Of a stretch of DNA of 64,000 nucleotides, positions 33,715-43,420 are shown one piece after another. Position numbers and translations under genes: made by a program. Numbering within the stretch: the first letter of the stretch is position 1; each line of letters begins with the position of its first letter. The DNA is taken from the NCBI RefSeq assembly GCF_005405005.1, contig NZ_BJDH01000006.1, forward strand, positions 124,001 through 188,000, in the 5' to 3' direction. A model generated the notes under the pieces. The model was not told the origin of the DNA. It ran no database searches and saw only the letters and a program-made list of their open reading frames with translations. The stretch comes from Lactiplantibacillus daoliensis. GTDB taxonomy: Bacteria > Bacillota > Bacilli > Lactobacillales > Lactobacillaceae.

Positions 33715-36039
33715 ATGTTGGAGCTCAAGCATATCAAAAAGTATTACCATGTTGGTGATTCCGTGACGAAAGCGCTGGATGACGTTTCGGTGGCGTTTAG
33801 GAAAAAGGAATTCGTAGCAATCTTGGGTCCCAGTGGATCTGGGAAGACGACCATGTTAAATGGCATCGGTGGCTTGGATGTTTATGATTCTGGTGATTTG
33901 ATTATCAAGGGTAAGTCTACCCAAGATTTCAAGGCCAGCGATTGGGACGCTTATCGGAATAACTCCGTTGGGTTCATTTTCCAAAGTTACAATATTATCG
34001 GTCATCTAAGTATTTTAGATAACGTTGAAATGGGCATGACGCTGAGCGGTGTTGGTAATGCTGAGAAGAAAGCCAAGGCAGTTAAGGCGCTTGAACGAGT
34101 TGGCTTAGGACCACATATGAACAAACGGCCGAACCAGCTATCCGGTGGTCAGATGCAACGGGTCGCGATTGCGCGGGCGATTGCCAATGACCCAGAAATC
34201 CTATTGTGTGACGAACCAACCGGCGCGTTAGATACCGAAACCAGTGTCCAGATTATGGATCTGATCAAGGAATTATCCGCTGAACGGTTAGTCATCATGG
34301 TGACGCATAATCCTGATTTGGCCCGCGAATATGCGAGCCGGATTATTGAGTTTGCGGATGGCAAGATTCAGCATGATTCGAATCCTTATAATGAAGAAAC
34401 CAGTAATGAAAATTTTGCATTACAAAAAACCAAAATGACTTATTGGACTGCTTTGAAGTTGTCCTTTACGAATATTAAGACGAAAAAAGGGCGGACGGCA
34501 CTAACAGCGTTTGCCTCAAGTATTGGGATTATCGGGATCGCCGTCGTCTTATCATTGTCGACTGGCTTTCAAACCCAAGTGAACAAAACACAAACGAATA
34601 CGTTGGCTCAAATGCCAATTACGATCTCACAGACTGCGCAACAGCAGCAGAAGCAATCGGATAAGATTAAGACGGCTAAAGCTTCCAACCAAACAGTGAC
34701 GGCGCGAGTTAGTCAAGCGGACAAAGCAACGCATACGAATAATTTAACAATCGACTATCTTACCTATATTAAAAACATGTCACCTAGTTTAAGCAATAAC
34801 GTGACGTATACTTACAGTACTGGCATGAACCTGTTACGGCAGGTCGATGGCAAAACGAAGTCGGTTACGTTCTCAAATAAGAACAGTAAGAGTTCTACCG
34901 CAACGTCCATGTCAGCGGCGATGAGCAGTATGTCCGGTGTGGCAACGTCTGTTTACCCAACTAGTGATAATGCTAACTTTTTGAAGAAACATTATCAGGT
35001 CGTATCTGGACAGTATCCAACCTCAGCGAATGAGGTTGTCTTGATTGCGAACCGCGATAATACGGTTAACATCAATGCGTTGAAAAACTTAGGTTATTCG
35101 GCTAAGAGTGGCGATCAATTCAAGTTCAGTCAAATCGTTGGGACCACTTTAAAAGTTGTGACGAATAATGACTACTATCAAAAATTACCAACTGGCAACT
35201 ACTTGCCAAATAAAATCACTGATTCGTTGTATAACAAGGCTAATAACCAAACTATCAAAGTAGTCGGGGTATTACGGGCTAAGACGAAAGATTCTGACAA
35301 TGTCTTGGCTTCTGGTATCGCGTACAGTGATAAATTAACGCAAAATATCATCAAGGCTAATAAAAATTCTGATATTGTAAAGGCGCAAAAAGACAGTGAT
35401 ACGAATGTGATGACTGGGACGAGAGTTGATTCCGATATGCGGGACACTTTGATTAGCACGTTGGGTGGTTCAAGCACGCCAGCTAGCATTTTGATTTATC
35501 CGAATAGTTTCAAGAATAAGGATAAAGTCTTGAGTTATTTGGACAAATACAACCAGGGTAAGTCCAAGGACGATAAAATTATTTATACCGACTTGGCTGG
35601 CACAGTTTCTAGCCTAACTGGTGGCTTGATGGACGCGATTACCTATGTCTTGATTGCTTTTGCGGGAATTTCATTAGTGACAAGTATGATCATGATTGCG
35701 ATTATCACCTACACTTCTGTCTTGGAACGGACCAAAGAAATCGGAATTTTAAAGGCCTTAGGGGCTCGGAAGAAAGATATTACCCGGGTCTTTGACGCTG
35801 AAACCACGATTTTAGGGGTTGCTTCAGGGGTGCTTGGTGTTGTGATTGCTTGGTTATTGACGTTTCCAATCAATGCCGTTTTAAGCAATGTGACTGGGCT
35901 GAATAATGTGGCGCATTTGAATCCAATGCATGGTGTTATTCTAATCATCATTAGTACCGTTTTAACGGTGCTTGGTGGTCATATTCCAGCACGGATGGCT
36001 GCGAAAAAGGATGCTGCGACAGCGTTACGGTCAGAATAA
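33715..36039 (+). CDS. MacB-like ABC transporter, fused ATPase and FtsX-type permease
   Basis: The 774-residue protein has an N-terminal ATPase (about 1-225): Walker A GPSGSGKTT, signature LSGGQMQRVAIARA, Walker B ILLCDEPTGALD and switch His in MVTHNP. The permease has a first helix near 265-285, a large Ser/Thr/Asn-rich extracytoplasmic domain (about 290-630) and three C-terminal helices of the FtsX/MacB type (TKEIGILKALGARKKDI). Such proteins extrude peptides or lipids or resist antimicrobial peptides by mechanotransmission. Normal fusions of this type dimerise. ATG 33715 follows GGAAGGA at about 12 nt. It is monocistronic. Confidence 0.88.
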   Translation: MLELKHIKKYYHVGDSVTKALDDVSVAFRKKEFVAILGPSGSGKTTMLNGIGGLDVYDSGDLIIKGKSTQDFKASDWDAYRNNSVGFIFQSYNIIGHLSILDNVEMGMTLSGVGNAEKKAKAVKALERVGLGPHMNKRPNQLSGGQMQRVAIARAIANDPEILLCDEPTGALDTETSVQIMDLIKELSAERLVIMVTHNPDLAREYASRIIEFADGKIQHDSNPYNEETSNENFALQKTKMTYWTALKLSFTNIKTKKGRTALTAFASSIGIIGIAVVLSLSTGFQTQVNKTQTNTLAQMPITISQTAQQQQKQSDKIKTAKASNQTVTARVSQADKATHTNNLTIDYLTYIKNMSPSLSNNVTYTYSTGMNLLRQVDGKTKSVTFSNKNSKSSTATSMSAAMSSMSGVATSVYPTSDNANFLKKHYQVVSGQYPTSANEVVLIANRDNTVNINALKNLGYSAKSGDQFKFSQIVGTTLKVVTNNDYYQKLPTGNYLPNKITDSLYNKANNQTIKVVGVLRAKTKDSDNVLASGIAYSDKLTQNIIKANKNSDIVKAQKDSDTNVMTGTRVDSDMRDTLISTLGGSSTPASILIYPNSFKNKDKVLSYLDKYNQGKSKDDKIIYTDLAGTVSSLTGGLMDAITYVLIAFAGISLVTSMIMIAIITYTSVLERTKEIGILKALGARKKDITRVFDAETTILGVASGVLGVVIAWLLTFPINAVLSNVTGLNNVAHLNPMHGVILIIISTVLTVLGGHIPARMAAKKDAATALRSE

Positions 36040-36058
36040 TAATTTAATAGCATAAAAT

Positions 36059-36097
36059 AAGCGTGTCAGCGGATTTGTTTCTGCCGACACGCTTTTT
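36059..36097. terminator. terminator between the convergent ABC transporter and TetR genes
   Basis: Arms AAGCGTGTCAGC/GCCGACACGCTT with T-rich end on the plus strand and A-rich end on the other; probably bidirectional. Confidence 0.8.
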
Positions 36098-36117
36098 GAG
36101 TTGTTGAACAATTGTAT

Positions 36118-36672
36118 CTAAGCTCGCCGTGTTTTCAAGGTTAGTAACAAGTTGTTAGCCAATTCTTCTGGTGGAACTGGATCTGTCTGTGCAAGCCAGT
36201 CGTTGATGACGCTCCAATAGCCCCCCAACATAAAAGTCATTAGTAGTTTAACTTGCTCAGCATTGCCTGCGCGATGCCAAGGGGCTTCAAAGTGTTTATA
36301 TAACTTAGGCGCTTGTGCCATCACCGTTGGCAAGCGGGCCATAAAGAGGTTACGTCGGATGAGTATGCGTAGTCGGTGACGACGATCCCACATAAAGCGG
36401 AAGAAAAGCACCACAACTTCATCAAAGGTCACGGTTTCTGAGTTGAGCATTTGTAATGCCTTCGCATAGTCGGTTAGAAATTGTTGGTCCAGATAATCTA
36501 GAATTGCAGTTTTATCTTTAAAGAAGCGATAAAAGGTTCGCCGAGAAAGCTGTGCTTGGTCGGCTATGGCCTTTACTGTCAGTGATTCATAGTCTTCTTG
36601 GACTAGTAGTTCGAAAAAAGCGTCGATAACCCAGGATTGAGATTGTTTGGCGATCTTGGCGTGTCCTTCCAT
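36118..36672 (-). CDS. TetR-family repressor of the adjacent drug exporter
   Basis: The 184-residue protein has the TetR N-terminal HTH (about 10-55: AFFELLVQEDYESLTVKAIADQA, LSRRTFYRFFKDKTAILDYL) and an all-helical ligand-binding part. The C-terminal region resembles TetR_C_8-type proteins from Firmicutes. ATG 36672 follows ACAGGAGG. It is divergent from an MFS exporter, and the shared region holds a perfect palindrome, so it likely represses both genes. Confidence 0.88.
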   Translation of the reverse strand: MEGHAKIAKQSQSWVIDAFFELLVQEDYESLTVKAIADQAQLSRRTFYRFFKDKTAILDYLDQQFLTDYAKALQMLNSETVTFDEVVVLFFRFMWDRRHRLRILIRRNLFMARLPTVMAQAPKLYKHFEAPWHRAGNAEQVKLLMTFMLGGYWSVINDWLAQTDPVPPEELANNLLLTLKTRRA

Positions 36673-36685
36673 GTTGTTGGCCTCC

Positions 36686-36785
36686 TGTCACAGATTGACG
36701 GATATGTAGCACTTGTCGATAAGGGCTCGACATTTTTGTTGCCCCAAGTATACTAGGCTTTGAAAGAAATGTCACAACTGTGACA
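36686..36785. promoter_or_regulatory. TetR operator pair in the divergent regulator/exporter region
   Basis: TGTCACA-AC-TGTGACA (36770-36785) is a perfect palindrome close to the exporter start. A degenerate copy, TGTCACAGATTGACGG (36686-36701), lies next to the repressor start. Spacing suits autoregulation plus repression of the MFS gene. Confidence 0.65.
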
Positions 36786-36837
36786 ACCGAGATTTGCGCA
36801 AATCATCGACTTTCAATCTGACTGGGGGGTCATTGCG

Positions 36838-38574
36838 ATGAACAAATTAAAGACCGTTTTACCCGTACTATTGATTAGCAACTTACTCTGTATGATGGAT
36901 GTTTCAATTATGACCATTGTTTTACCAAAGATTCAAAGTGCCTTTAATGTCAGTCTGAATGATTTATCGTGGGCACTCAACATCTACACTATTTTATTTG
37001 CAACCATGATTATTCCGTTAGGTCGCTTGGCGGTTCGTTTCGGTCGTAACCGGATGGTATTAGGTGGCCTAATTGTTTTTGGACTTGGATCACTACTAAC
37101 TGGTAACGCACCCGATTTACCTTGGATGCTAGTTGGACGGGCGATTCAGAGTATCGGTGCTGCTAGCATTATTCCGACGAGCATGGTAATTGGTTTGGAG
37201 CTGAGCACACAGGAAAATCGAAACAAAGTGGTTGCATTGTTAGCTGGTGTTCAAGGTCTTGCAGTTGCGCTTGGCCCTAGTATTGGTGGCTTTGTTGCAC
37301 AGTATTTTGGCTGGCGATGGGTCTTCTTGATGAATGTCCCGTTGGTTATTTTGGATTTAATCATTTTTGTGGCGGTATTACCGTTGAAACACGAAGTTAC
37401 TCAGACTATTAAAATTGACTGGCTCGGAGCTATCCTGATTATGGCAACCTTGTTCTGCTTGTCTCTGGCATTAATTAAGGGTTACACCTGGGGCTGGAGA
37501 TCACTGACGATTTTAAGCTTGGCCGGTGGTTCACTATTAGCATTTGTGGGATTTATTAGTCATGAACGGCATACGGCTGAACCAATGATTGACTTGTCCT
37601 TATTTAAGAGTCGTAATTTTGATGGTTCAGGGTTAGCATTGGTTTTGTGCAATTTCTTCTTGGGTGCATTTGCTGCATTGATGCCCACGTTATTGACTAA
37701 GGTGCATGGCGAAGATGAGCTTAGTGCTGCTCTGAAAATTACGCCATATTCAGTTGCTGTCATGTTGTCGGTAATTTTAACTTCGCTATTGGTCAAACGG
37801 TTAAATAACAAGTTTTTAGTAGGTGCTGGTTTTGCAATGATTGCCGGAAGTTATTGGTTAATTACACAGTTGCCAGTGACCAATCAGTATACCAAACTCT
37901 ATGTTGGTGAGATTTGCTTGGGTATCGGTTACGGGTTAGTTGCTGCCACGGTGAATATTTTGGTAGTTGCTGATTTTCATGGGATTAAATTAACTGATTC
38001 TCAAAGTGTTGCCAATGTCTTGCGACAAGTTGGGATGATCTTGTCAATTGCGGTCTTTATGTCATTATTGAGCAATAATGTGCAAACCGCTAAAGAACAG
38101 ACGTTAACGGCTAGTCGACAAATTGTTAGTCGCTTAGATGTCGCCCAAGCCGTTAAGACACAAGCAAATCAAAAGTTGACGCATAAATTCGATCAGTCGA
38201 GCAATAGTAACAGCCAAGTTAATCGCCATGTCGTGTTTAAGGGGGTTACGATTTCGAATAACAAGCGCGAACAACTTATTCAGAAATCGACTCAAGTGGA
38301 ATTGGGCAAAGTGGCGATGCTGCATCACATTCCCGTGACCATGATTCCAACTAAACAACGTCAACAGGTTCAAGCTACGGTCGCAATTGCCGTTAATCAG
38401 ACGATTGATAAAAAAGTGCGGACGACCAATCAACAATTAAGATTAGGCGTTCAGCGTATTCAACACCACTTAACACGCAATTTAAATGACGCCTTTCTAA
38501 AGACACTACAGGTTATTATTCCATTGGCTTTGCTGTCGATACTAGTGGTTGCAACGTTTAAGTTTCGTGAGTAG
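36838..38574 (+). CDS. MFS multidrug exporter, DHA2 (14-helix) family
   Basis: The 578-residue protein begins LLISNLLCMMDVSIMTIVLPKI and has the DHA2 motif A region GRLAVRFGRNRM, GRAIQSIGAASIIPTS and motif C ALGPSIGGFVAQYFGWRW. A hydrophilic insertion of about 140 residues rich in Gln, Asn and Lys (about 420-560) precedes the last helix, an extracytoplasmic loop known in some DHA2 members. It should export lipophilic or cationic toxicants with proton motive force. ATG 36838 follows GGGGGG. Controlled by the divergent TetR. Confidence 0.9.
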   Translation: MNKLKTVLPVLLISNLLCMMDVSIMTIVLPKIQSAFNVSLNDLSWALNIYTILFATMIIPLGRLAVRFGRNRMVLGGLIVFGLGSLLTGNAPDLPWMLVGRAIQSIGAASIIPTSMVIGLELSTQENRNKVVALLAGVQGLAVALGPSIGGFVAQYFGWRWVFLMNVPLVILDLIIFVAVLPLKHEVTQTIKIDWLGAILIMATLFCLSLALIKGYTWGWRSLTILSLAGGSLLAFVGFISHERHTAEPMIDLSLFKSRNFDGSGLALVLCNFFLGAFAALMPTLLTKVHGEDELSAALKITPYSVAVMLSVILTSLLVKRLNNKFLVGAGFAMIAGSYWLITQLPVTNQYTKLYVGEICLGIGYGLVAATVNILVVADFHGIKLTDSQSVANVLRQVGMILSIAVFMSLLSNNVQTAKEQTLTASRQIVSRLDVAQAVKTQANQKLTHKFDQSSNSNSQVNRHVVFKGVTISNNKREQLIQKSTQVELGKVAMLHHIPVTMIPTKQRQQVQATVAIAVNQTIDKKVRTTNQQLRLGVQRIQHHLTRNLNDAFLKTLQVIIPLALLSILVVATFKFRE

Positions 38575-38581
38575 CGTGGTC

Positions 38582-38609
38582 AAAAAACAGCCGTGAGGGC
38601 TGTTTTTTT
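38582..38609 (+). terminator. intrinsic terminator of the MFS gene
   Basis: Arms AAAAAACAGCC/GGCTGTTTTTT with a 5-base loop. The 38610-38986 interval that follows is very AT-rich and holds no gene or structure that I can support. Confidence 0.9.
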
Positions 38610-38986
38610 AGAAGGATACAACGAACTGCATTAAATTATATATTGACACAAAAGAGCTATATTGTATGAACTATCATTAATATGAATTATATTTCAGATT
38701 AATTAGGCTAGTTAAACCGTTCTGATCAAAAAATGTCACTGAATATAAACTGTACCGATTCGGATAATAACGAATTTTAGTCTGAAATTGGTAGTGGAAA
38801 AGAGCAATTTTTAACTAATGGTGGCTTAATTAAATGATTGTAAATCATACTGATGTCAGCAGTTTAATGCTGCTTTAATAACTAAAGTGCTATTAATAAA
38901 TCGAATCAAATTGTATGCAACTTGTAAAATAGACCATTAACTAAATTTTTTGCAAATAAATTTTTAAGTCCAAATGGTTGACGCAC

Positions 38987-39015
38987 TTGACTTTGTCTAT
39001 AGGATGATATTTATA
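38987..39015 (+). promoter_or_regulatory. candidate promoter of the csc surface cluster
   Basis: TTGACT (38987-38992), a 17-base spacer and TTTATA (39010-39015), about 80 bases before the first csc start codon. Confidence 0.45.
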
Positions 39016-39093
39016 TTGGTTTAAAGTTGTTGAAAATAAAAGTTAATGTGGTAAATTATAAATATGGTTAATACACAAAGGGGATGTACATTT

Positions 39094-39828
39094 ATGAAGA
39101 AAATTATCGGAAGTTTATTGATGTCAAGTGCTTTATTGGGAGCAACAGTTGCACCTTTAGTTGCCAATGCGGATGCAACGCCTAACACTAAAGGGACAAC
39201 TAATGTTACGACGACGTTCACCAAAAGTACGCAAACCGTTACGCCAGTTGATCCTGACGATCCAGATACACCAACTGATCCAGGTGACGGCAATAACGGT
39301 GCCGCTGCTGGTGGCGACTTGTCATTGATTTACGTACCAGCTTCATTTGACTTTGGCTCAAGTGAAATTGATGTTTTGAATGACAAGTCACTTAGCTTGG
39401 ACACCACTAGTGCAGCAACGACTTTATGGAAGAACAATGCTGTTGTTGAAGTCTCTGATGTCCGTGGGACCAATGCTGGCTGGTCAGTTTTAGTTAAAGG
39501 GAACACATTGACTAGTGATAGTGGCGCGACAATTAAGGGCGCTTCCTTGGTCTTACCAAAAGGAACTGTTTCTAATAGTGGGAACGACGCCCAGAACAGT
39601 AACGCCAATGGTGCCTATGCAACCGGTGAAACTGTTGATTTAGCAACAACTGACGATTCAGTTGCCGGTGTGCAGGTTTTAGGTGCCAAAGATGGCAATG
39701 GTGCTGGTGTGACGGTTTCTAAATTAGACCCTGCAGGAATCACAATGAATATCCCTGCAAACACGGCCAAGGCTGAAACTTATAAGACAACATTAAATTG
39801 GACGTTGGGCGATACACCTCAAAATTAA
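39094..39828 (+). CDS. cscB: WxL-domain surface protein
   Basis: The 244-residue protein has a signal peptide (KKIIGSLLMSSALLGATVAPLVANA), a Pro/Asp-rich spacer (VDPDDPDTPTDPGDG) and a C-terminal WxL domain whose two elements are visible: a W-x-V..N near GWSVLVKGN and the terminal NWTLGDTP. WxL domains bind peptidoglycan non-covalently. It is the first gene of a csc cluster and corresponds to CscB of L. plantarum clusters. ATG 39094 follows AAAGGGGA; a start at 39064 would add an unlikely leader. A terminator-like hairpin after it may raise its level over the downstream genes. Confidence 0.88.
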   Translation: MKKIIGSLLMSSALLGATVAPLVANADATPNTKGTTNVTTTFTKSTQTVTPVDPDDPDTPTDPGDGNNGAAAGGDLSLIYVPASFDFGSSEIDVLNDKSLSLDTTSAATTLWKNNAVVEVSDVRGTNAGWSVLVKGNTLTSDSGATIKGASLVLPKGTVSNSGNDAQNSNANGAYATGETVDLATTDDSVAGVQVLGAKDGNGAGVTVSKLDPAGITMNIPANTAKAETYKTTLNWTLGDTPQN

Positions 39829-39843
39829 TTAGAATGATCAATT

Positions 39844-39880
39844 AAAGGTGGACATTGTGAGAACGATGCACACCTTTTTA
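39844..39880 (+). terminator. intra-operon terminator or attenuator in the csc cluster
   Basis: Arms AAAGGTG/CACCTTT followed by TT, between the first WxL gene and the DUF916 gene. Partial termination here would favour the WxL protein. Confidence 0.55.
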
Positions 39881-39920
39881 TACATAACGGCTGTTAGGTG
39901 ATTAAGGGGGATTTAAAAAA

Positions 39921-40979
39921 ATGCGGAAGATTAAAAAATTATGGCTTGGCCTAGGAATACTTGGCATGTTGGTGCTTGGTTTGAGTTGGGGCCAGTTGGC
40001 ACAGGCTGCCAATACGACTAAGTCAAATCAGGCCAATCAGATTGGTTTTAGTGTGTCCGCTAAGATTCCCGATAACCAGATTAATCAGCAAAATTCATTT
40101 TTTGATTTAAAAATGAACAAAGGGCAAAGTGAGACCTTGCAAACCCGAATTTATAACGTCACTAATCAAGATATTAAAATTCAAACGGCGATTCACACTG
40201 CCTATACCAATGGTAATGGTGCGATTGAATATGTGACACCTGCTAAAAGTTTTGACGAGTCGTTGACTTATAAAATGACTGATTTGACGAAGTTACAGGG
40301 CGCGAAAACCGTGACGGTGCCAGCAAATAGTTCAAAAGTTGTTTCGGCCCAAGTTAAAATGCCAGATCAAGATTTTAATGGTGTGATTCTTGGTGGTTGG
40401 TATTTCAAACGCGTTGATCAAAAAGTGACGAGTAGTGTCAAAGGGTCGATGAATGTTAAAAATCAATACTCTTATGTCATTGGCTTGAAATACACGATGG
40501 GAACGGTGCCAGCACCATCATTGAAGTTGAGTAAAGTCACTGTTGGGATGACTAATTATCACCGTGGGATTTTCCCTTATATCCGCAATACATCTGCCGT
40601 GATTGTGCCGAATTTGAAAATGGCGACCACAATTACGAATAAGAATAGTGGCAAAGTTGTTAAGACTGCAAAGAAGTCAGATGTTCAGTTAGCACCCAAC
40701 TCAGTTTACCGTTATCCAATGTTAACGGGTAAGACCAAGTTACAGGCTGGCAATTATCACCTCAAAATGGTGGTCAAGAATAGTGATCATAAATGGGTCT
40801 TCGAAAAGGACTTTACGATTACAGCCAAAGCAGCGAAGACCTATAATGACAAATCTGTTGATAATTCAGGGATTAATGTGATCTGGTTTGTGGTCTTTGG
40901 TGCTCTAGGCATGCTAATTATCGTCTTACTGGGTTTATGGTTGTTCTTCTTTATTAAAAAGCGACGTCAAAATGGCTAG
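39921..40979 (+). CDS. cscA: DUF916/DUF3324 WxL-interacting membrane protein
   Basis: The 352-residue protein has a signal peptide, a DUF916 domain (about 40-160: GFSVSAKIPDNQ, FFDLKMNKGQSETLQTRIYN), a DUF3324 domain (about 170-310: GGWYFKRV, NYHRGIFPYIRN) and a C-terminal membrane helix with KKRRQNG tail. Members bind WxL proteins and peptidoglycan and are thought to scaffold a surface complex. ATG 39921 follows AAGGGGGA. It matches CscA of csc clusters. Confidence 0.88.
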   Translation: MRKIKKLWLGLGILGMLVLGLSWGQLAQAANTTKSNQANQIGFSVSAKIPDNQINQQNSFFDLKMNKGQSETLQTRIYNVTNQDIKIQTAIHTAYTNGNGAIEYVTPAKSFDESLTYKMTDLTKLQGAKTVTVPANSSKVVSAQVKMPDQDFNGVILGGWYFKRVDQKVTSSVKGSMNVKNQYSYVIGLKYTMGTVPAPSLKLSKVTVGMTNYHRGIFPYIRNTSAVIVPNLKMATTITNKNSGKVVKTAKKSDVQLAPNSVYRYPMLTGKTKLQAGNYHLKMVVKNSDHKWVFEKDFTITAKAAKTYNDKSVDNSGINVIWFVVFGALGMLIIVLLGLWLFFFIKKRRQNG

Positions 40980-41005
40980 GTAAGGGCTAACGGGGGGCGA
41001 ACTTG

Positions 41006-41422
41006 ATGAAAAAATTAATTCTAAAAATGAGTTTAGGGCTAGTCTTATTCGGCGGTTTAACGCTACCCGTGCAGGCGGCTACTAGTCAGGGCCAAACTAC
41101 CGGCCAAGTGAGCTTCTATGAAGGCGCAACGACGCGGCTGGAACGCCAAAGCTTGGTCATTGACCAACAAATTCCTAACGGGGAGACGGCAATTGGCGAC
41201 CATTTGACAACTGGTCATAATCAGACGACTGGCCAAGCTAATCAGCAGTTAGCGGCGACTGTTTCAAAAGCGAACCGTCAAATTCCAGGATGGTTAAAAA
41301 CAACTGAAGCTCGCACAACTTATTGGCTAGTGCTAGGCGCAATGCTCCTGTTAGTTGCCGGTTTGTTGAAGCTGATTCAACAAACTAGAGCTGGGGAGGT
41401 GGCTAGTCATGTCAAACGCTAA
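41006..41422 (+). CDS. cscD: small membrane-anchored csc-cluster protein with degenerate sorting motif
   Basis: The 138-residue protein has a signal peptide, an extracellular segment (VSFYEGATTRLERQ) and a C-terminal hydrophobic helix with charged tail. Position and layout match the CscD class, which normally carries LPxTG. Here the residues before the helix read IPGWLKTTEA, with no usable LPxTG/LPQTx, so it may stay in the membrane. ATG 41006 follows GGGGGG (a TTG at 41003 is in frame). Its end overlaps the next gene by 14 bases. Confidence 0.8.
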   Translation: MKKLILKMSLGLVLFGGLTLPVQAATSQGQTTGQVSFYEGATTRLERQSLVIDQQIPNGETAIGDHLTTGHNQTTGQANQQLAATVSKANRQIPGWLKTTEARTTYWLVLGAMLLLVAGLLKLIQQTRAGEVASHVKR

Positions 41423-42929
41423 GAAAATTGGAAAGATTCTTAGTATTCTCATTGTAAGTACACTGCTTGTTGTGTTAATACGACCGTTAACGAGTCGGGC
41501 TGATGACACGATGACGCCGGTGAAATTTACGGCAGGGACCGTTACTGGGGATTCGATGTACGGCGAAAGCTATGCAACACTAGATGGGGCACCAAAGATT
41601 ACGTCAATTACGGCTAACAATGTTGAAAACGGTAATGTGACGAATAGGACAACAATGCTGTCCGTGACTTGGTCGGGAACACTAACTACTAAGGCCAAAA
41701 ACAACTATAAAGTTAAAGATTTGTATACTTCAGTTTTTAACTCGTCTAATACTTTGGCTAGCAATAAAGTTGGTACTAATCTGATTCCTGGTACTCAGGT
41801 GTCATCATTTACATTTAACTCATCAAATGCTGTTCAAACGGCCTATATTGATTGGTCAATGTGGAATGGAAGTAGTCCGCTAAAGGTTGGGCTAAAATAT
41901 ATACCTTATTTAGGTGGCTATTCTGCTGAGAATGAATCGGCTCGTAGTTTTGCAACGATCTCTGCGATTCAGCGCCATGCATTAAATCCCACTATTACCA
42001 ATAAGTTAGCCCAGGGGACTAGTGTGATAGAAGGTAAAGGAACGGTTGCAGGTAATAAAATTACGGTCGATGCTGATCCGTCTGTCTCAACTACTGTTAA
42101 CGATGACTTAAGTTATTCATTACCATTGAGTGGCACCTTAGCGGGTAAGACGAGTGTGACAGTCACTGAAACTAACGATATCGGTGACCTAGGGACGGCG
42201 AAGGCTGATGTGGCACAAAAGTCACTTAACATTGCCAGTGATAAAACTACTGCTGACACTTATCCGGATGATTTAGCAACTTTCACTAATGACAGTGACG
42301 TGGTAGCTTGGTTGGTGAAGTCTGCTGGAATTACTTCAAGTTATTCTGACAATAGCAGTACCACTGGCGTAACCTATGCGTCAGATACCACCAATTTATC
42401 AGCAGCTTTAAAAGCTTTAGCGGATAACAAAACTTTATCAATCCCAGTTTACGCTAAAGACAGTAGTGGCATGAAGTCGACACCAATCACGATTACGGTC
42501 ACCAATCATGCGGGTATCTTACAGTTTGGCACGATTTCTAGTGATATTGGTTTTGGTAACCTAGAGATTCCAACGACCGAAACGATTTTTCAACCGACGG
42601 CAGCATGGCACGTCAATGTCAGCGATACCCGAGCAGCCGGCTCAAATTGGTCAGTTTATGCGACGGCAACGCCATTGACTTCGACGACCGTGGGCTCACG
42701 AACTTTGGCCGGAAATTTAATTTACAAAGATGGGAATAACAAGACCGTGTTGACAAATGCGTCGACGCTAATTGCCTCAGGTACCAAGGTTGCTGGCAAG
42801 AGCGAGACGTCAATTACGAGCGATTGGTCAGCAACTAAGGGAATTATGCTAGATGTGAAACCAAGCGTTTATGCGGATAGCTACCAAGGCTCTGTGGACT
42901 GGAGTTTACAAAATACGCCAGCCAACTAA
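41409..42929 (+). CDS. cscC: large WxL-domain surface protein
   Basis: The 506-residue protein has a signal peptide or anchor (ILSILIVSTLLVVLIRPL), a long beta-rich region with an Ig-like segment (about 190-365) and a C-terminal WxL domain with WHVNVSDTR..GSNWSVY and the final VDWSLQNTP. It resembles CscC. Together with the other three products it should form a non-covalently wall-bound complex, proposed in related species to help use plant carbohydrates. ATG 41409 follows GGGGAGG within the preceding gene. Confidence 0.86.
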   Translation: MSNAKKIGKILSILIVSTLLVVLIRPLTSRADDTMTPVKFTAGTVTGDSMYGESYATLDGAPKITSITANNVENGNVTNRTTMLSVTWSGTLTTKAKNNYKVKDLYTSVFNSSNTLASNKVGTNLIPGTQVSSFTFNSSNAVQTAYIDWSMWNGSSPLKVGLKYIPYLGGYSAENESARSFATISAIQRHALNPTITNKLAQGTSVIEGKGTVAGNKITVDADPSVSTTVNDDLSYSLPLSGTLAGKTSVTVTETNDIGDLGTAKADVAQKSLNIASDKTTADTYPDDLATFTNDSDVVAWLVKSAGITSSYSDNSSTTGVTYASDTTNLSAALKALADNKTLSIPVYAKDSSGMKSTPITITVTNHAGILQFGTISSDIGFGNLEIPTTETIFQPTAAWHVNVSDTRAAGSNWSVYATATPLTSTTVGSRTLAGNLIYKDGNNKTVLTNASTLIASGTKVAGKSETSITSDWSATKGIMLDVKPSVYADSYQGSVDWSLQNTPAN

Positions 42930-42935
42930 ACGACT

Positions 42936-42966
42936 AAAAAAGACGACTTTAAAGGTCGTCTTTTTT
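42936..42966. terminator. bidirectional terminator of the csc cluster
   Basis: Arms AAAAAAGACGAC/GTCGTCTTTTTT; the convergent gene at 42970 ends next to it. Confidence 0.9.
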
Positions 42967-42969
42967 CAT

Positions 42970-43242
42970 CTAACTGGCTAACGGTGTTTTAGATTGTAGC
43001 GAACTTACTTGCGCTGCAGTCAGTTGAACGGTTTTTGAAAAGTGGAAATCTTCCGATTGTTCCGTTTGGTCGCTGGCTTGATAAACGGTCACGACATTAC
43101 GGGCTAAATCGAGTCGGTAGACATAGCGTTGGTGGTTGAGTTCAACACAGAGACTGGTTGGACTGAAGGTTTGCCAATGTAATGGCTGGCTTGGCAATAG
43201 CTGAAGCTTTTGCAAATCAGACAACATTTCATTTGGGGTCAT
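42970..43242 (-). CDS. small cytoplasmic protein of unknown function
   Basis: The 90-residue product starts MTPNEMLSDLQKLQLLP and has a beta-rich middle (LCVELNHQRYVYRLDLARNVVTVYQ), with no signal, membrane helix or known motif. ATG 43242 follows AAGGAG with good spacing; a longer frame to 43266 is less likely. I do not recognise the family. Confidence 0.6.
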   Translation of the reverse strand: MTPNEMLSDLQKLQLLPSQPLHWQTFSPTSLCVELNHQRYVYRLDLARNVVTVYQASDQTEQSEDFHFSKTVQLTAAQVSSLQSKTPLAS

Positions 43243-43420
43243 GAAGACCACTCCTTCCAAGTCCATTGTAGACGTGTCTGGGCACGACGTTAAATAATCT
43301 GATTATCAGTTTTAATCGGAGCTAATTCCGATTGAAAAATTAACAGTGTCTAGGGCAAGCAAAATGACTGACAATTGCTTATAATTAGGATTAAAATTAC
43401 GAATTTAATGGGGTGTACTG

